From contig JAFXGX010000092.1 in the NCBI GenBank assembly GCA_017536695.1, forward strand, positions 1-35,590: a stretch of DNA of 35,590 nt. The letters run 5' to 3'. The stretch comes from Bacteroidaceae bacterium (GTDB lineage: Bacteria; Bacteroidota; Bacteroidia; Bacteroidales; Bacteroidaceae). Shown here piece by piece: positions 16,624 to 25,111 of the stretch (positions are counted from its first letter, which is position 1; the number at the start of each line of letters is the position of its first letter). A program made the translations under genes and the position numbers. The notes beneath the pieces are model-generated. The model had not been told where the DNA came from. It ran no database searches and was given only the letters and a program-made list of their open reading frames with translations.

Positions 16624-17478
16624 TTAACCTTTATACTTTATGTTATCGATAAGGCGGACATTTCCGCAGAAGAGCGCGATGCAACCCACAACATAGTCAC
16701 TGTCACTCCACTCCCCTATCTCCTGCAATGTATTTCCGTCAACAATCTGATAGTACTCCAGTTCGAGCCCGGGAGTGTCGTTTATCATATCCTCGACAAA
16801 CGCCTTTGTTGCCGCAAGCGTATTTACCTTCGCGAAATCAGCACTTGCAAAGAGTGTGCTTGAAATGGTCAGCGCACGCTCACGCTCATCCTCCGATAGC
16901 AAAGTATTGCGGCTGCTCATGGCAAGGCCGTCCTCCTCACGCACGATGGGACAACCCACAATCTCGAGCTCCATGCCGAGTTGACGCACCATCTCGCGTA
17001 TGATTGCAAGCTGTTGGAAATCCTTCTCGCCAAAATAAGCCCTATCGGGCTCGACCGCATAGAAGAGCTTGCTCACAATCTGAGCGACGCCGTTGAAGTG
17101 CCCCGGACGGCATGCGCCCTCCATGACTGTGTCAAGCGGAGCAAATGAGAACTGCCTGGTATCCTCCTCGGGATACATCTCTTCTACCGAAGGTGCAAAA
17201 GCCACCGTTGCACCGATTCTCTCAAGAAGAGCACAATCGGCATCAAGCGTACGCGGATAGTTCTTCAGGTCATTCTTGTCATTGAACTGTGTAGGATTCA
17301 CGAACACACTGACAACTACGACATCGTTCTCTTTCACGGCACGCTCCACCAGCGAGGCGTGACCTGCATGCAACGCACCCATTGTGGGCACCAGTCCAAC
17401 ACTCTTGCCCGCAGCACGGGACTCATCGAGCAAAAGCCTCAAATCCTTTATCGTGTCTATTATCTTCATCTGTGTCAT
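16624..17478 (-). CDS. panC: Pantothenate synthetase (pantoate--beta-alanine ligase)
   Basis: A 284-residue enzyme that joins pantoate and beta-alanine with ATP through pantoyl-adenylate, in the cytoplasm. The HIGH-like motif is [10 protein letters not shown] (31-40), followed by SVFVNPTQF (57-65), the block [16 protein letters not shown] (124-139), YFGEKDFQQ (148-156) and the KMSKS-like [10 protein letters not shown] (182-191). All active-site blocks are intact. The start may be Met1 or Met4 (MKIIDT). It leads the panC-panD operon with a promoter at 17574-17603, and panB is not in the window. Confidence 0.97.
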   Translation of the reverse strand: MTQMKIIDTIKDLRLLLDESRAAGKSVGLVPTMGALHAGHASLVERAVKENDVVVVSVFVNPTQFNDKNDLKNYPRTLDADCALLERIGATVAFAPSVEEMYPEEDTRQFSFAPLDTVMEGACRPGHFNGVAQIVSKLFYAVEPDRAYFGEKDFQQLAIIREMVRQLGMELEIVGCPIVREEDGLAMSSRNTLLSEDERERALTISSTLFASADFAKVNTLAATKAFVEDMINDTPGLELEYYQIVDGNTLQEIGEWSDSDYVVGCIALFCGNVRLIDNIKYKG

Positions 17479-17573
17479 TATTTAAAGCATTACAGCTTTT
17501 ACGTATTCCATCCTCAATATAAACGGAAGAGAAGCCCATCCGCATACACGAGACAGATTTTCATACGGCGGTG

Positions 17574-17603
17574 CAAAGATAGCACAAAACAATAAACAAC
17601 AAA
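17574..17603 (-). promoter_or_regulatory. Promoter of panC-panD
   Basis: On the minus strand TTTG (17603-17600) is followed after 18 bases by TATCTTTG (17581-17574), close to the Bacteroidetes consensus; leader about 90 bases. Confidence 0.65.
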
Positions 17604-17753
17604 CCAGAAAACTGAATAAATAAAATAAAAATCACTCTCAAGACAGTATTATGAGCATACTCATTATATGCGGCAATGGGTCCTTGCAAAAGTGCGTTAA
17701 TATCTGTAAATCAAGTCTCTTTTATCAAAAAATCCCTTAAAAAAAGTTTAAGG

Positions 17754-17785
17754 CTTGCCGAGTTGCCTTTTTTTTAGTAATTTTG
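17754..17785 (+). promoter_or_regulatory. Promoter of the GT5-like gene
   Basis: TAATTTTG (17778-17785) matches TAnnTTTG exactly; CTTG (17754-17757) stands 20 bases upstream in place of TTTG. Transcription would start near 17792, which makes the ATG at 17821 the first usable start. Confidence 0.6.
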
Positions 17786-17820
17786 CGATGCGCGGACTTT
17801 ATCCGTGGTTGATTAGAAAG

Positions 17821-18630
17821 ATGAAAGCGAACAAAATTTTATTTATTACTCAAGAAATTACACCGTTTGTTCCGGAGTCTCCGATAGCGAACATAGGACG
17901 TTACCTGCCACAGGCGACACAGGACCTCGGCAAAGAGATCAGAATCTTCACTCCCAAATGGGGAATCATTAATGAAAGACGCAACCAGCTCCATGAGGTA
18001 ATCCGCCTTTCTGGTATGAACCTTATAATTGATGACACCGACCACCCGCTGATAATCAAGGTTGCATCATTGCAGGCTGCACGCATGCAGGTCTATTTCA
18101 TTGACAACGATGACTATTTCCACAACCGTTCAATGACAACAGATGAGAACGGCAATGAGTATGATGACAACGATGAACGTACTATATTCTTTGCACGCGG
18201 AGTACTTGAGACCGTAAAGAAACTGCGCTGGTGCCCCGAGGTAATACACTGCCACGGATGGATATCGGCACTTGTTCCGCTTTTTGTAAAGAGAGCATAC
18301 AACGAAGAGCCTTCGTTCCGCGACTCAAAGATTGTAATCTCACTCTATGATGACAACTTCAGCAACACACTGCCCGACAATTTCCTGCAGAAGATGCTCC
18401 ACAAGGAGATGCAGGAGGATGCTGTAAGCGAGGTTGCGACACCAATCACATACAATGAACTTGCCAAGTTGGCCATCAGATACAGCGACGGCATCATAAT
18501 CAATGGCGACAATGTATCACAGGAGCTAATCGAGTACGCGAAATCACTCGGGAAGCCTGTACTTCCAAAGCCAACCGATGAGGAGTACCACCAGGCATGC
18601 AACGAGTTCTACGATACAGTATTTGAATAA
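17821..18630 (+). CDS. Glycogen/starch synthase-like (GT5) N-domain protein
   Basis: A 269-residue protein (MKANKILFITQEITPFVPES) resembling only the N-terminal Rossmann half of bacterial glycogen synthase; true GlgA is about 480 residues. Supporting blocks are the opening strand, FTPKWGIINERR, VYFIDNDDYFHNR, ERTIFFARGVLE and CPEVIHCHGWISALVPLF (the HxHDW-like region). The donor-binding KxGGL motif is replaced: the aligned residues 18-22 read PESPI. The C-terminal donor domain is absent, and a genuine stop is followed by intergenic sequence, so it is not a recent truncation. I infer a non-catalytic or regulatory role. A longer frame opens at 17755, but the promoter core lies inside it, so 17821 is chosen. 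It is followed by a DUF4270 lipoprotein gene. Confidence 0.85.
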   Translation: MKANKILFITQEITPFVPESPIANIGRYLPQATQDLGKEIRIFTPKWGIINERRNQLHEVIRLSGMNLIIDDTDHPLIIKVASLQAARMQVYFIDNDDYFHNRSMTTDENGNEYDDNDERTIFFARGVLETVKKLRWCPEVIHCHGWISALVPLFVKRAYNEEPSFRDSKIVISLYDDNFSNTLPDNFLQKMLHKEMQEDAVSEVATPITYNELAKLAIRYSDGIIINGDNVSQELIEYAKSLGKPVLPKPTDEEYHQACNEFYDTVFE

Positions 18631-18636
18631 AGATAT

Positions 18637-18670
18637 TTTCCAAGCAACCCCTGATGGAGTTGCTTGGAAA
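18637..18670 (+). terminator. Hairpin between the GT5-like and DUF4270 genes
   Basis: A 12-base perfect stem (18637-18648 with 18659-18670, TTTCCAAGCAAC) with a 10-base loop begins 6 bases after the stop codon. No T tract follows, so it may be a weak terminator or a stability element that lets the DUF4270 gene be partly co-transcribed. Confidence 0.5.
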
Positions 18671-18723
18671 CTGAATGAGCATTATTAACAAATTCCGACA
18701 CCAACAAGAGTAATAAAGAACTT

Positions 18724-20139
18724 ATGAAGAGACTATTCTCATGTTTTTTATTGGCCATGGCAACAGTGCTTGTCTTCACACAGTGCGATGACACCACCGA
18801 CTCGATAGGCAGCAGTGTTGTGCCCGAGAATGACAAGATAACAGCCAGGACGGACACACTGTTTGCCAACAGCAGGACCATAATGGCAAACGATTCGATT
18901 CTTGCAGGCTCAAGCGATGTATATCTCGGTCAGTACACCGACAGCGAGAGCGGCACTACATTTGTATCAAGTTTTGTCACACAGTTCAGCTGCGCCAAAG
19001 ACTTTGAGTTTCCCGAGGAGGGCGTCATCGGCGACAGCGCGTCGTATACCAAGCTGCGTCTGTACTTCAACGAATACTACGGAGATTCGCTGAACGCCAT
19101 GCGTTGCGAGATATACGAGCTTGACAATACCCTTGAGGAGGGAACGCCATACTACACCAACCTTGACCCCGAAGAGTTCTACGATGTAGAGAAAGCACCT
19201 TTGGCAACAAAGACATTCAACGCTATTGATTTCAATCTTCACGATACAATACTCAACAGCGAGGACTATACAAGACACATTGAGATCACGTTGCCTAACA
19301 GCATCGGCAAAAGGTTCATCAGCAAGTTCTACGAGACCGACGCAGATGGCAAGAACATAGGCAAGGCACACTTTGCGAACTCCGAGGCATTCATCAACGA
19401 CGTTTTCAAGGGAATATATGTAAAGTGCACTCATGGTGACGGAACAGTGTTGAGGATATACCGCACACGTATGGATGTCGGTTTCAAGCGTTACATTGCC
19501 AGCAGTAGTGGCGAGAAGGACTCAATACAGGCTCTCTCTGCCCCATTCTACTCCGGTAAGGAGGTATTGCAGGCAAACAAGTTCGACAACAACGACCTAA
19601 AGCCCCTTGTCGATGAGAAGGAGCACACATACATAAAGACCCCGGCCGGGCTCTTTACCGAGGTGCAGTTGCCTATCGTAGAGCTTGTCGAGGGCAGTGA
19701 TGACATCAATTCTGCGAAGATGTCATTCACACGCTACAACGAGGAGAGCGGCTTTACCACAAAAGCACACAGCAACCTGCTGATGATAAGGAAGAGCGAA
19801 CTCTACAGTTTCTTCCTGAAGAACAAGCTTACCGACAGCAAGACATCGTTCCTGACCACTTTCGACAACAGCACCAACGAGTACACATATGCCAACATAG
19901 CCAACCTGTTCAAGAACTGTTACGATGAGTACATAAAAAGCGGGCTGAGCCTCAGCGAATGGGAGGCAAAACATCCCGATTGGGACAAGGTCGTGCTCAT
20001 TCCTGTATCAACGACCAAGGATTCCAACGGCAATGTCGTCAAGATTGTACATGATATAAGCATAAGCAGCATGCGCTTGCGTGGAGGTACAGAGTACCGG
20101 ATACCGATTGAGGTAGTGACAAGCAAGTTCAACAAGTGA
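18724..20139 (+). CDS. DUF4270 family lipoprotein
   Basis: A 471-residue predicted lipoprotein. The signal sequence is followed by the lipobox region VFTQC, with Cys21 as lipidation site, then a DUF4270 body opening DDTTDSIGSSVVPENDKI. The mature protein is rich in beta-strand-like blocks such as SDVYLGQYTDSESGTT and SYTKLRLYFNEYYGDS, and ends GTEYRIPIEVVTSKFNK. DUF4270 proteins are Bacteroidetes-specific and of unknown function. It lies behind the GT5-like gene, an association I recall from other Bacteroidales, which hints at an envelope-linked role. A strong terminator follows. No enzymatic motif can be named. Confidence 0.9.
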   Translation: MKRLFSCFLLAMATVLVFTQCDDTTDSIGSSVVPENDKITARTDTLFANSRTIMANDSILAGSSDVYLGQYTDSESGTTFVSSFVTQFSCAKDFEFPEEGVIGDSASYTKLRLYFNEYYGDSLNAMRCEIYELDNTLEEGTPYYTNLDPEEFYDVEKAPLATKTFNAIDFNLHDTILNSEDYTRHIEITLPNSIGKRFISKFYETDADGKNIGKAHFANSEAFINDVFKGIYVKCTHGDGTVLRIYRTRMDVGFKRYIASSSGEKDSIQALSAPFYSGKEVLQANKFDNNDLKPLVDEKEHTYIKTPAGLFTEVQLPIVELVEGSDDINSAKMSFTRYNEESGFTTKAHSNLLMIRKSELYSFFLKNKLTDSKTSFLTTFDNSTNEYTYANIANLFKNCYDEYIKSGLSLSEWEAKHPDWDKVVLIPVSTTKDSNGNVVKIVHDISISSMRLRGGTEYRIPIEVVTSKFNK

Positions 20140-20157
20140 TTGGCCGACAGCCAAGAT

Positions 20158-20203
20158 AAAACAAGTCCGCTGCATATTACGAAATATGCAGCGGACTTGT
20201 TTT
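20158..20203 (+). terminator. Terminator after the DUF4270 gene
   Basis: A 21-base perfect stem (20158-20178 with 20183-20203) with loop ACGA; the U run TTTT is part of the descending arm. 18 bases past the stop. Confidence 0.9.
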
Positions 20204-20314
20204 ATACCTCAACTACAATCGCTGTATACCGGCATGAACGCCTCAAGCAGGCATGCATTGCTTCAAGGGTTTTCAAGGCATTACGTCCATACAACAAGAG
20301 AGGGCAAAAAAGAA

Positions 20315-20340
20315 CAGAGACGGCACATGTGCCGTCTCTG
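20315..20340 (-). terminator. Terminator of the glycogen operon
   Basis: A 26-base perfect palindrome (CAGAGACGGCACA and its complement) is followed on the minus strand by TTC and a T run (complement of the A tract near 20306). It lies 22 bases past the GH57-like stop. Confidence 0.88.
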
Positions 20341-20362
20341 CCAATATCATTGAGTGATGCGA

Positions 20363-21748
20363 TTACTCAGCCTTTGGCTTTCTACCGCATTTCCTCTTTG
20401 GTTTCTCCTCTGCTACAGGCTCCTCAGCAGGCTCTTCCTTCTTGGCAGCCTTCTTGGCCTTTGTAGCGAGCTTTGACTTCAGCTGCTCAACCTCAGCCTC
20501 GAGCTGTACAATCTCAACCTCCTGGTTGTCGATTACCTGCTGCAAAGCACCGAGTTCCTCGTTATCCATATCGGGATACTGCGCGCGTACACGTGCAAGG
20601 AAGTCGCCCAGGATATTCATGTAGTTAGTGAAAGCATCGTATGGAGACTCGTAAATGCAACGCTCTGTAATGATACCGTTCTGCTTTGTAGTCATGAAAC
20701 GGAGGTTCTCCGCAGCCTGCAAGTAGTCGAAATCCTGCTTCAACTTCTTGTCGTCGGTAAGCATGATACGGTCTGCAACGCTGTAGAGCTTGTTGAATGC
20801 CTCACGCTGCAATGTGTTACCCAACCATGAGCTTGCATCGCGCTCCTCATCCATCCAAGAGAGTGGATAGGGAACCTCAAGTGGACCTACTGACTTATGG
20901 TTGTCGATAATCTCTGATGGGGTTGCGAAGATGATACCCTTTGCAGCCGCGCAAGCAGGGATAGCCTTCAGGAAGTCGAGGATGTGTGACTCAAGAGGCT
21001 GTGCCATACCGATAGCAGAAAGGTTCATGAAGATATTGATGACATTCTCCTCCTCGGGAAGCTGTGCAATCCAATCGATGTATGTCTCGGCAAAGAGAGG
21101 ATACTCGCTCCACGCAGGATTAGAGAAACGGAGTGAAATATCATCCGACAACTTATAGTCGCGGAGCAAGAGCTTCAGGTTCGAAGCAAGCGCGCAGTTG
21201 TACACGAAGTGTGGACTCTTCCATGCGAGGATGTGCTTTGCACCCTCTGAAAGCATACCCTTGAAGCCCATCTGAGATGCCATCTCACCAATCTCATCAG
21301 AATATATGAGACCTGAGTTGCGCAATACCTTAGGCTTTTTGCCGAAGAGTTCCTTGATTTTGCGGTTCTGGCGCATAACCTCTTCCATGAACACCTCCTT
21401 AGAAGCCAAAGAAGAGAGGCCATGTGAATATGGTTCGCAGAGGAACTCGCAGCTGCCTGTCTTGTTAATCTCGTGCAGCAATTCAATTACCTGAGGAGCA
21501 TAAAGCTCAAGCATCTCAAGACCAACACCTGATACAGAGAACGCAACCTTGAATGCACCATTGCTCTCCTTAATCATCTCAAGCATGGTCTGCAAGGCAG
21601 GAACATAAGATTTCTCTGCAAGTTCTATTGTCATGCTCTCGTTAGCATAGTCATCATAGTAGTAGTGGTCACTACCGATATCGAAGAAACGATAGCGTTT
21701 CAACTGTCTGATCTGATGCAACTCGAAATAGAAACAAATTGTTTTCAT
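20363..21748 (-). CDS. GH57 alpha-amylase-like protein, probably catalytically inactive
   Basis: A 461-residue protein of glycoside hydrolase family 57 with the HQ opening (ELHQ, 9-12), CEFLCEPYSHGLSSL (100-114), KPKVLRNSGLIYSDEIG (138-154) and IFMNLSAIGMAQPLESHI (239-256). In active GH57 alpha-amylases the third block reads RNTEL with Glu as nucleophile and the fourth contains DYETFGEHQ with Asp as acid, from memory. Here these positions are Gly146 and Asn242, so both catalytic residues are missing. The C terminus adds a coiled coil (about 396-428, VIDNQEVEIVQLEAEVEQLK) and a Lys/Glu/Pro-rich tail ending with an AT-hook-like RKCGRKPK. It is the third gene of the glycogen operon, 22 bases after the GT4 gene. 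A regulatory or scaffold role is inferred. Confidence 0.88.
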   Translation of the reverse strand: MKTICFYFELHQIRQLKRYRFFDIGSDHYYYDDYANESMTIELAEKSYVPALQTMLEMIKESNGAFKVAFSVSGVGLEMLELYAPQVIELLHEINKTGSCEFLCEPYSHGLSSLASKEVFMEEVMRQNRKIKELFGKKPKVLRNSGLIYSDEIGEMASQMGFKGMLSEGAKHILAWKSPHFVYNCALASNLKLLLRDYKLSDDISLRFSNPAWSEYPLFAETYIDWIAQLPEEENVINIFMNLSAIGMAQPLESHILDFLKAIPACAAAKGIIFATPSEIIDNHKSVGPLEVPYPLSWMDEERDASSWLGNTLQREAFNKLYSVADRIMLTDDKKLKQDFDYLQAAENLRFMTTKQNGIITERCIYESPYDAFTNYMNILGDFLARVRAQYPDMDNEELGALQQVIDNQEVEIVQLEAEVEQLKSKLATKAKKAAKKEEPAEEPVAEEKPKRKCGRKPKAE

Positions 21749-21770
21749 ATTATTTCTTTGATTTTAATTA

Positions 21771-23033
21771 TTACCAACCCAATACTTTCTCATACATTTT
21801 ACGCAGTCTCAATGCAACATCCTCCCATGTGATGCTGTCAACCTCCTTGCGACCCTCTACCTTCAGGTACTCATACAACGACTCATTGTTGCAGATTGAA
21901 TAGATAGCGTCAGCCATGGCGTTGATATCCCAGTAATCGGTCTTGATACACTTGTCGAGAATCTCGGCACAACCGGACTGTTTTGAGATGATTGAAGGAA
22001 CGTCACACTGCATCGCCTCAAGCGGAGATATACCGAACGGCTCACTCACCGAAGGCATGATATAGACATCACTTGCCTTGAGGCACTCGTAAACCTGACG
22101 GCCACGCATGAAGCCCGGGAAGTGGAAGCGGTCAGAGATGCCGCGCTGTGCCACCAAGCGAATCATGTCGTTCATCATGTCGCCGCTACCTGCCATACAG
22201 AAACGGATGTTCTTTGTCTTCTTGAGAACCTGCGCAGCAGCCTCGACGAAGTACTCGGGTCCCTTCTGCATTGTGATACGTCCGAGGAATGTAACTACCT
22301 TCTCACCAGGAATCTTCTTTGGAACAATGTCAAGAATATCCTGTGAAAGCGGAGTTACGGCATTGTGCAGTGTAGACACCTTGTCGGGGTGCTGATGATA
22401 CTTGTGGATGACCGTCTGGCGTGTCAGCTCACTCACACAGAAGATGTGGTCGGCATTGTCCATACCGTTCTTCTCGATAGCATACACTGTAGGGTTGACA
22501 TTACCACGGCTACGGTCGAAATCGGTAGCATGAACATGGATAACCAGTTTCTTGCCCGACACCTGCTTTGCATGGATACCTGCAGGGTATGTCAACCAGT
22601 CATGTGAATGAATGATATCGAACTCTTCAGTACGTGCAACGACACCTGCTATGATAGAGTAGTTGTTAATCTCATCGTGAAGATTGTCAGGATAACCGCC
22701 TGCGAACTCCATACAACCAAGGTCGTTGGTGTTCATATAGCTGAAATCGCTGTATATGTGCTCTCTGTAGCGGTAGTACTCCTCGGGAGTCATAACCTTG
22801 CCGATGCGTGAGTTCACGTAGTCATGGTTGACATCTTTCCACACGATGGGTACAGAGTTCATCGCAACGATTCTAAGGAAACTGTTGTCCTCATCACCAT
22901 ATGGTTTGGGGATACAAAACTTAATCTCCACATCGCCCTGCTGAACGAAGCCTTTAGTAAGTCCGTAACTTGCAGTGCCGAGTCCACCCGAGATATGAGG
23001 GGGGAACTCCCAACCGAACATTAATACTTTCAT
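21771..23033 (-). CDS. GT4 glycosyltransferase, putative glycogen synthase
   Basis: A 420-residue GT-B fold glycosyltransferase with both halves present: the donor/acceptor-binding opening WEFPPHISGGLGTASYGL (8-25), HSHDWLTYPAGI, HVHATDFDRSRGNVNP, then GRITMQKGPEYFVEAA at the start of the second domain, FPGFMRGRQVYECLKASDVY and the EX7E-type block SEPFGISPLEAMQCDVPSI (about 329-347). GT4 synthases of this kind carry out glycogen chain elongation in Bacteroidetes. It lies between the debranching enzyme (3 bases after that stop) and the GH57-like gene, which fits glycogen synthesis. Sugar nucleotide specificity (UDP- or ADP-glucose) cannot be read from sequence. Confidence 0.9.
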   Translation of the reverse strand: MKVLMFGWEFPPHISGGLGTASYGLTKGFVQQGDVEIKFCIPKPYGDEDNSFLRIVAMNSVPIVWKDVNHDYVNSRIGKVMTPEEYYRYREHIYSDFSYMNTNDLGCMEFAGGYPDNLHDEINNYSIIAGVVARTEEFDIIHSHDWLTYPAGIHAKQVSGKKLVIHVHATDFDRSRGNVNPTVYAIEKNGMDNADHIFCVSELTRQTVIHKYHQHPDKVSTLHNAVTPLSQDILDIVPKKIPGEKVVTFLGRITMQKGPEYFVEAAAQVLKKTKNIRFCMAGSGDMMNDMIRLVAQRGISDRFHFPGFMRGRQVYECLKASDVYIMPSVSEPFGISPLEAMQCDVPSIISKQSGCAEILDKCIKTDYWDINAMADAIYSICNNESLYEYLKVEGRKEVDSITWEDVALRLRKMYEKVLGW

Positions 23034-23036
23034 ATC

Positions 23037-24989
23037 TTATCCCTCCATTTTTGATTCATACTGTTTTAGTATCTGGCTTGTGCGCAGAATTGCAGCCACA
23101 TTCATTGCGAATGCCACAGCACCACGTCCCTTGAATGGCGGGTTGCCGTCGAACACCTCGGGAATTGAACCGATGCAATGCTGTACAATCTCATCCTCAT
23201 AGCCAATCATCTGGCGCTGAACGAATGATACGCCGCTGAGCTTGTATATCTTGAGGTATGCCTCATAGTAGAAGCCACCGAGCCAAGGCCATGCTGTGCC
23301 CTGATGATATGCATAGTCGCGCTGTATCTGAGGACCTACATAATTCGGATTGTAACCTACGCTCTTGGGCGAGAGTGAACGCAAGCCGCGTGGAGTAAGC
23401 AACTCCTTGGTAACGGTGTCAAGCACTTTCTTCTTCTGCTTAGAGTCAAGCGGAGAGTGGTCGAGAGCTACGGCAAAAATCATGTTCGGACGAACGCTCC
23501 AATCGACATAGTCACCATCGACATAATCATAGAGATAGCCATGCTCATTGATGAACACTTCGGTAAATGCCTTGCCGGCAAGAGGGATGAGACGTGCCAG
23601 AGAGGCCTTGACATCCTCGTTGTGTGTAAGCTCAGCCATCTCCTCGATGAACTTGAGGGCATTATACCACAAAGCGTTGATTTCCACCACATAGCCTGTA
23701 CGTGGAACTACAGGACGGCCATTGGCAGTGGAGTTCATCCATGTGACAGCCTTGTCACGGCCGTATGTTGCAAGCAAGCCGTTCTGTGCAACGCGCAAGT
23801 TGCTGTGGCGGTTATTGCGTACAAAGTCATAGATGAGCATCAGCAGGTCGCCATACTGGTCACGGCAAGCCTCCAGACCGCACTCGTTCGCGTACTGCTG
23901 GATAGCCCATACTGCCCAGAGGAGGACGTCGGGATGTTCCATTTCATATATTTTGCACTCGCTTGGCCTGTCGTAGATGTAATCCTCGACAGCGATGCGT
24001 GCAGTCTTCATAACCCTTTCATACTCCTCGACATTACCCTGGGAGAGTGTTAGACCCGGCAATGACACGAAGAGGTCACGTGCGCGGCACTTGAACCAAG
24101 GATAACCAGCAAGAATATATGTATGCTTGCCCTGTACATTGAAGAACTGGTTGCCTGCACACTTCATGCAGTTCATGAAGTCATCGCGCAGGAAACGGAT
24201 TTCCTCCTCATGCTCAAACGCAGCCTTCATTGTGCGTGAGGTCATAGGAGAGACGCCGCCTGAGAAGACAATGCTCTCGCCAGCCTTCATCTTCACCTCG
24301 AAGTAACCGGGAACGTAGAGGTCCTCGTTGAAATCGTAACCGCGCTCAAGCTCCTTCACATACTCGATACCGCGATACCAGTCGGGACGGTAAACGAATT
24401 CATTCTTCTTGTTGAGCTGCATGTAGAGGTCGGGGTAGTCGGCATACATACGCATGCTGATACCGTTCTCCACCTCCTTGTAGCTGCGGTCGGCGATATT
24501 ATTCTCATGTGTGTACTCACGCACGCTGCGGAATGCACAGAACGGACGCAGACGCAATGTAACTGCCGTGTTCGCCTTCAAGAGGGTGTAACGAATAAGG
24601 ATTCTGTTCTCATGATGTACAAAGGCTTTCTCTTTCTTAAGCCATACGCCGCCCACATTATAGATTGTAGTCGGCACGCGCTCCCAGGCAAACTCGCGAA
24701 TGTATTTGTTGCCTCGTGGACTGAAGTTGTCGCCATTGTACTTGTGCAGACCCAAGTTGAACTCCGCACCATGCAAAACTACAGTCTCATCGAGCGACGA
24801 CAGCAACACGTGGTTCTCGTCATCGAGTTCGGGGATGGGGACAACCAACAGGCCGTGATACTTACGGGTATTACAGTCAACAATTGTCGAACAGTGGTAA
24901 GCACCCGAGCGGTTAGTTCTCAGAATCTCCTTTTGCAACGACTCTTCCAAGTTCGTCATCAGCGTTTTTTCGAATCGCAAATAACTCAT
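23037..24989 (-). CDS. Glycogen debranching enzyme (amylo-alpha-1,6-glucosidase, GH133 type)
   Basis: A 650-residue protein with an N-terminal beta-sandwich domain (about 1-280, TNRSGAYHCSTIVDCNTRKYHGLLV) and a C-terminal (alpha/alpha)6 barrel (about 290-650). Catalytic-domain blocks include GYPWFKCRARDLFVSLPGL, TWMNSTANGRPVVPRTGYVVEINALWYNAL and QRDYAYHQGTAWPWLGGFYYEAYL; acid residues typical of the GDE_C family lie in WFxxRxRD and the GYVVEINALW region. It removes alpha-1,6 branch glucose from glycogen or limit dextrin in the cytoplasm. It is the first gene of a three-gene operon with the GT4 and GH57-like genes, spaced by 3 and 22 bases. A TATATTTG promoter core lies 44 bases upstream. Confidence 0.93.
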   Translation of the reverse strand: MSYLRFEKTLMTNLEESLQKEILRTNRSGAYHCSTIVDCNTRKYHGLLVVPIPELDDENHVLLSSLDETVVLHGAEFNLGLHKYNGDNFSPRGNKYIREFAWERVPTTIYNVGGVWLKKEKAFVHHENRILIRYTLLKANTAVTLRLRPFCAFRSVREYTHENNIADRSYKEVENGISMRMYADYPDLYMQLNKKNEFVYRPDWYRGIEYVKELERGYDFNEDLYVPGYFEVKMKAGESIVFSGGVSPMTSRTMKAAFEHEEEIRFLRDDFMNCMKCAGNQFFNVQGKHTYILAGYPWFKCRARDLFVSLPGLTLSQGNVEEYERVMKTARIAVEDYIYDRPSECKIYEMEHPDVLLWAVWAIQQYANECGLEACRDQYGDLLMLIYDFVRNNRHSNLRVAQNGLLATYGRDKAVTWMNSTANGRPVVPRTGYVVEINALWYNALKFIEEMAELTHNEDVKASLARLIPLAGKAFTEVFINEHGYLYDYVDGDYVDWSVRPNMIFAVALDHSPLDSKQKKKVLDTVTKELLTPRGLRSLSPKSVGYNPNYVGPQIQRDYAYHQGTAWPWLGGFYYEAYLKIYKLSGVSFVQRQMIGYEDEIVQHCIGSIPEVFDGNPPFKGRGAVAFAMNVAAILRTSQILKQYESKMEG

Positions 24990-25033
24990 CTCGTACGAAT
25001 TTATATATTAAAAAACAAGTTTCTATAACTCCC

Positions 25034-25065
25034 CAAATATAACAAATATTAAAATCAACAGCAAG
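25034..25065 (-). promoter_or_regulatory. Promoter of the glycogen operon
   Basis: TATATTTG (25041-25034) on the minus strand matches TAnnTTTG; CTTG (25065-25062) stands 20 bases upstream as a partial TTTG box. Confidence 0.6.
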
Positions 25066-25111
25066 CAAGAGGAAGTAATTTTTTAAAAATTAATGAAAAA
25101 CGGCGAAAAAA

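Larger units (their letters stand above)
17479..17820. other. Divergent promoter region, panC and GT5-like gene
   Basis: This interval of 342 bases has no gene. It carries the panC promoter (minus, 17603-17574) and the promoter core of the GT5-like gene (plus, 17778-17785). The AT-rich middle (17604-17750) shows no stable hairpin or repeat that I can support. Confidence 0.6.

Noticed and set aside
17821-18630. Recent truncation of glgA
   Set aside because: No remnant of the second domain follows; a hairpin and a DUF4270 gene come directly after, and the N-domain frame is intact.
20140-20466. 108-residue frame after DUF4270
   Set aside because: It spans two terminator hairpins and enters the GH57-like gene antisense.
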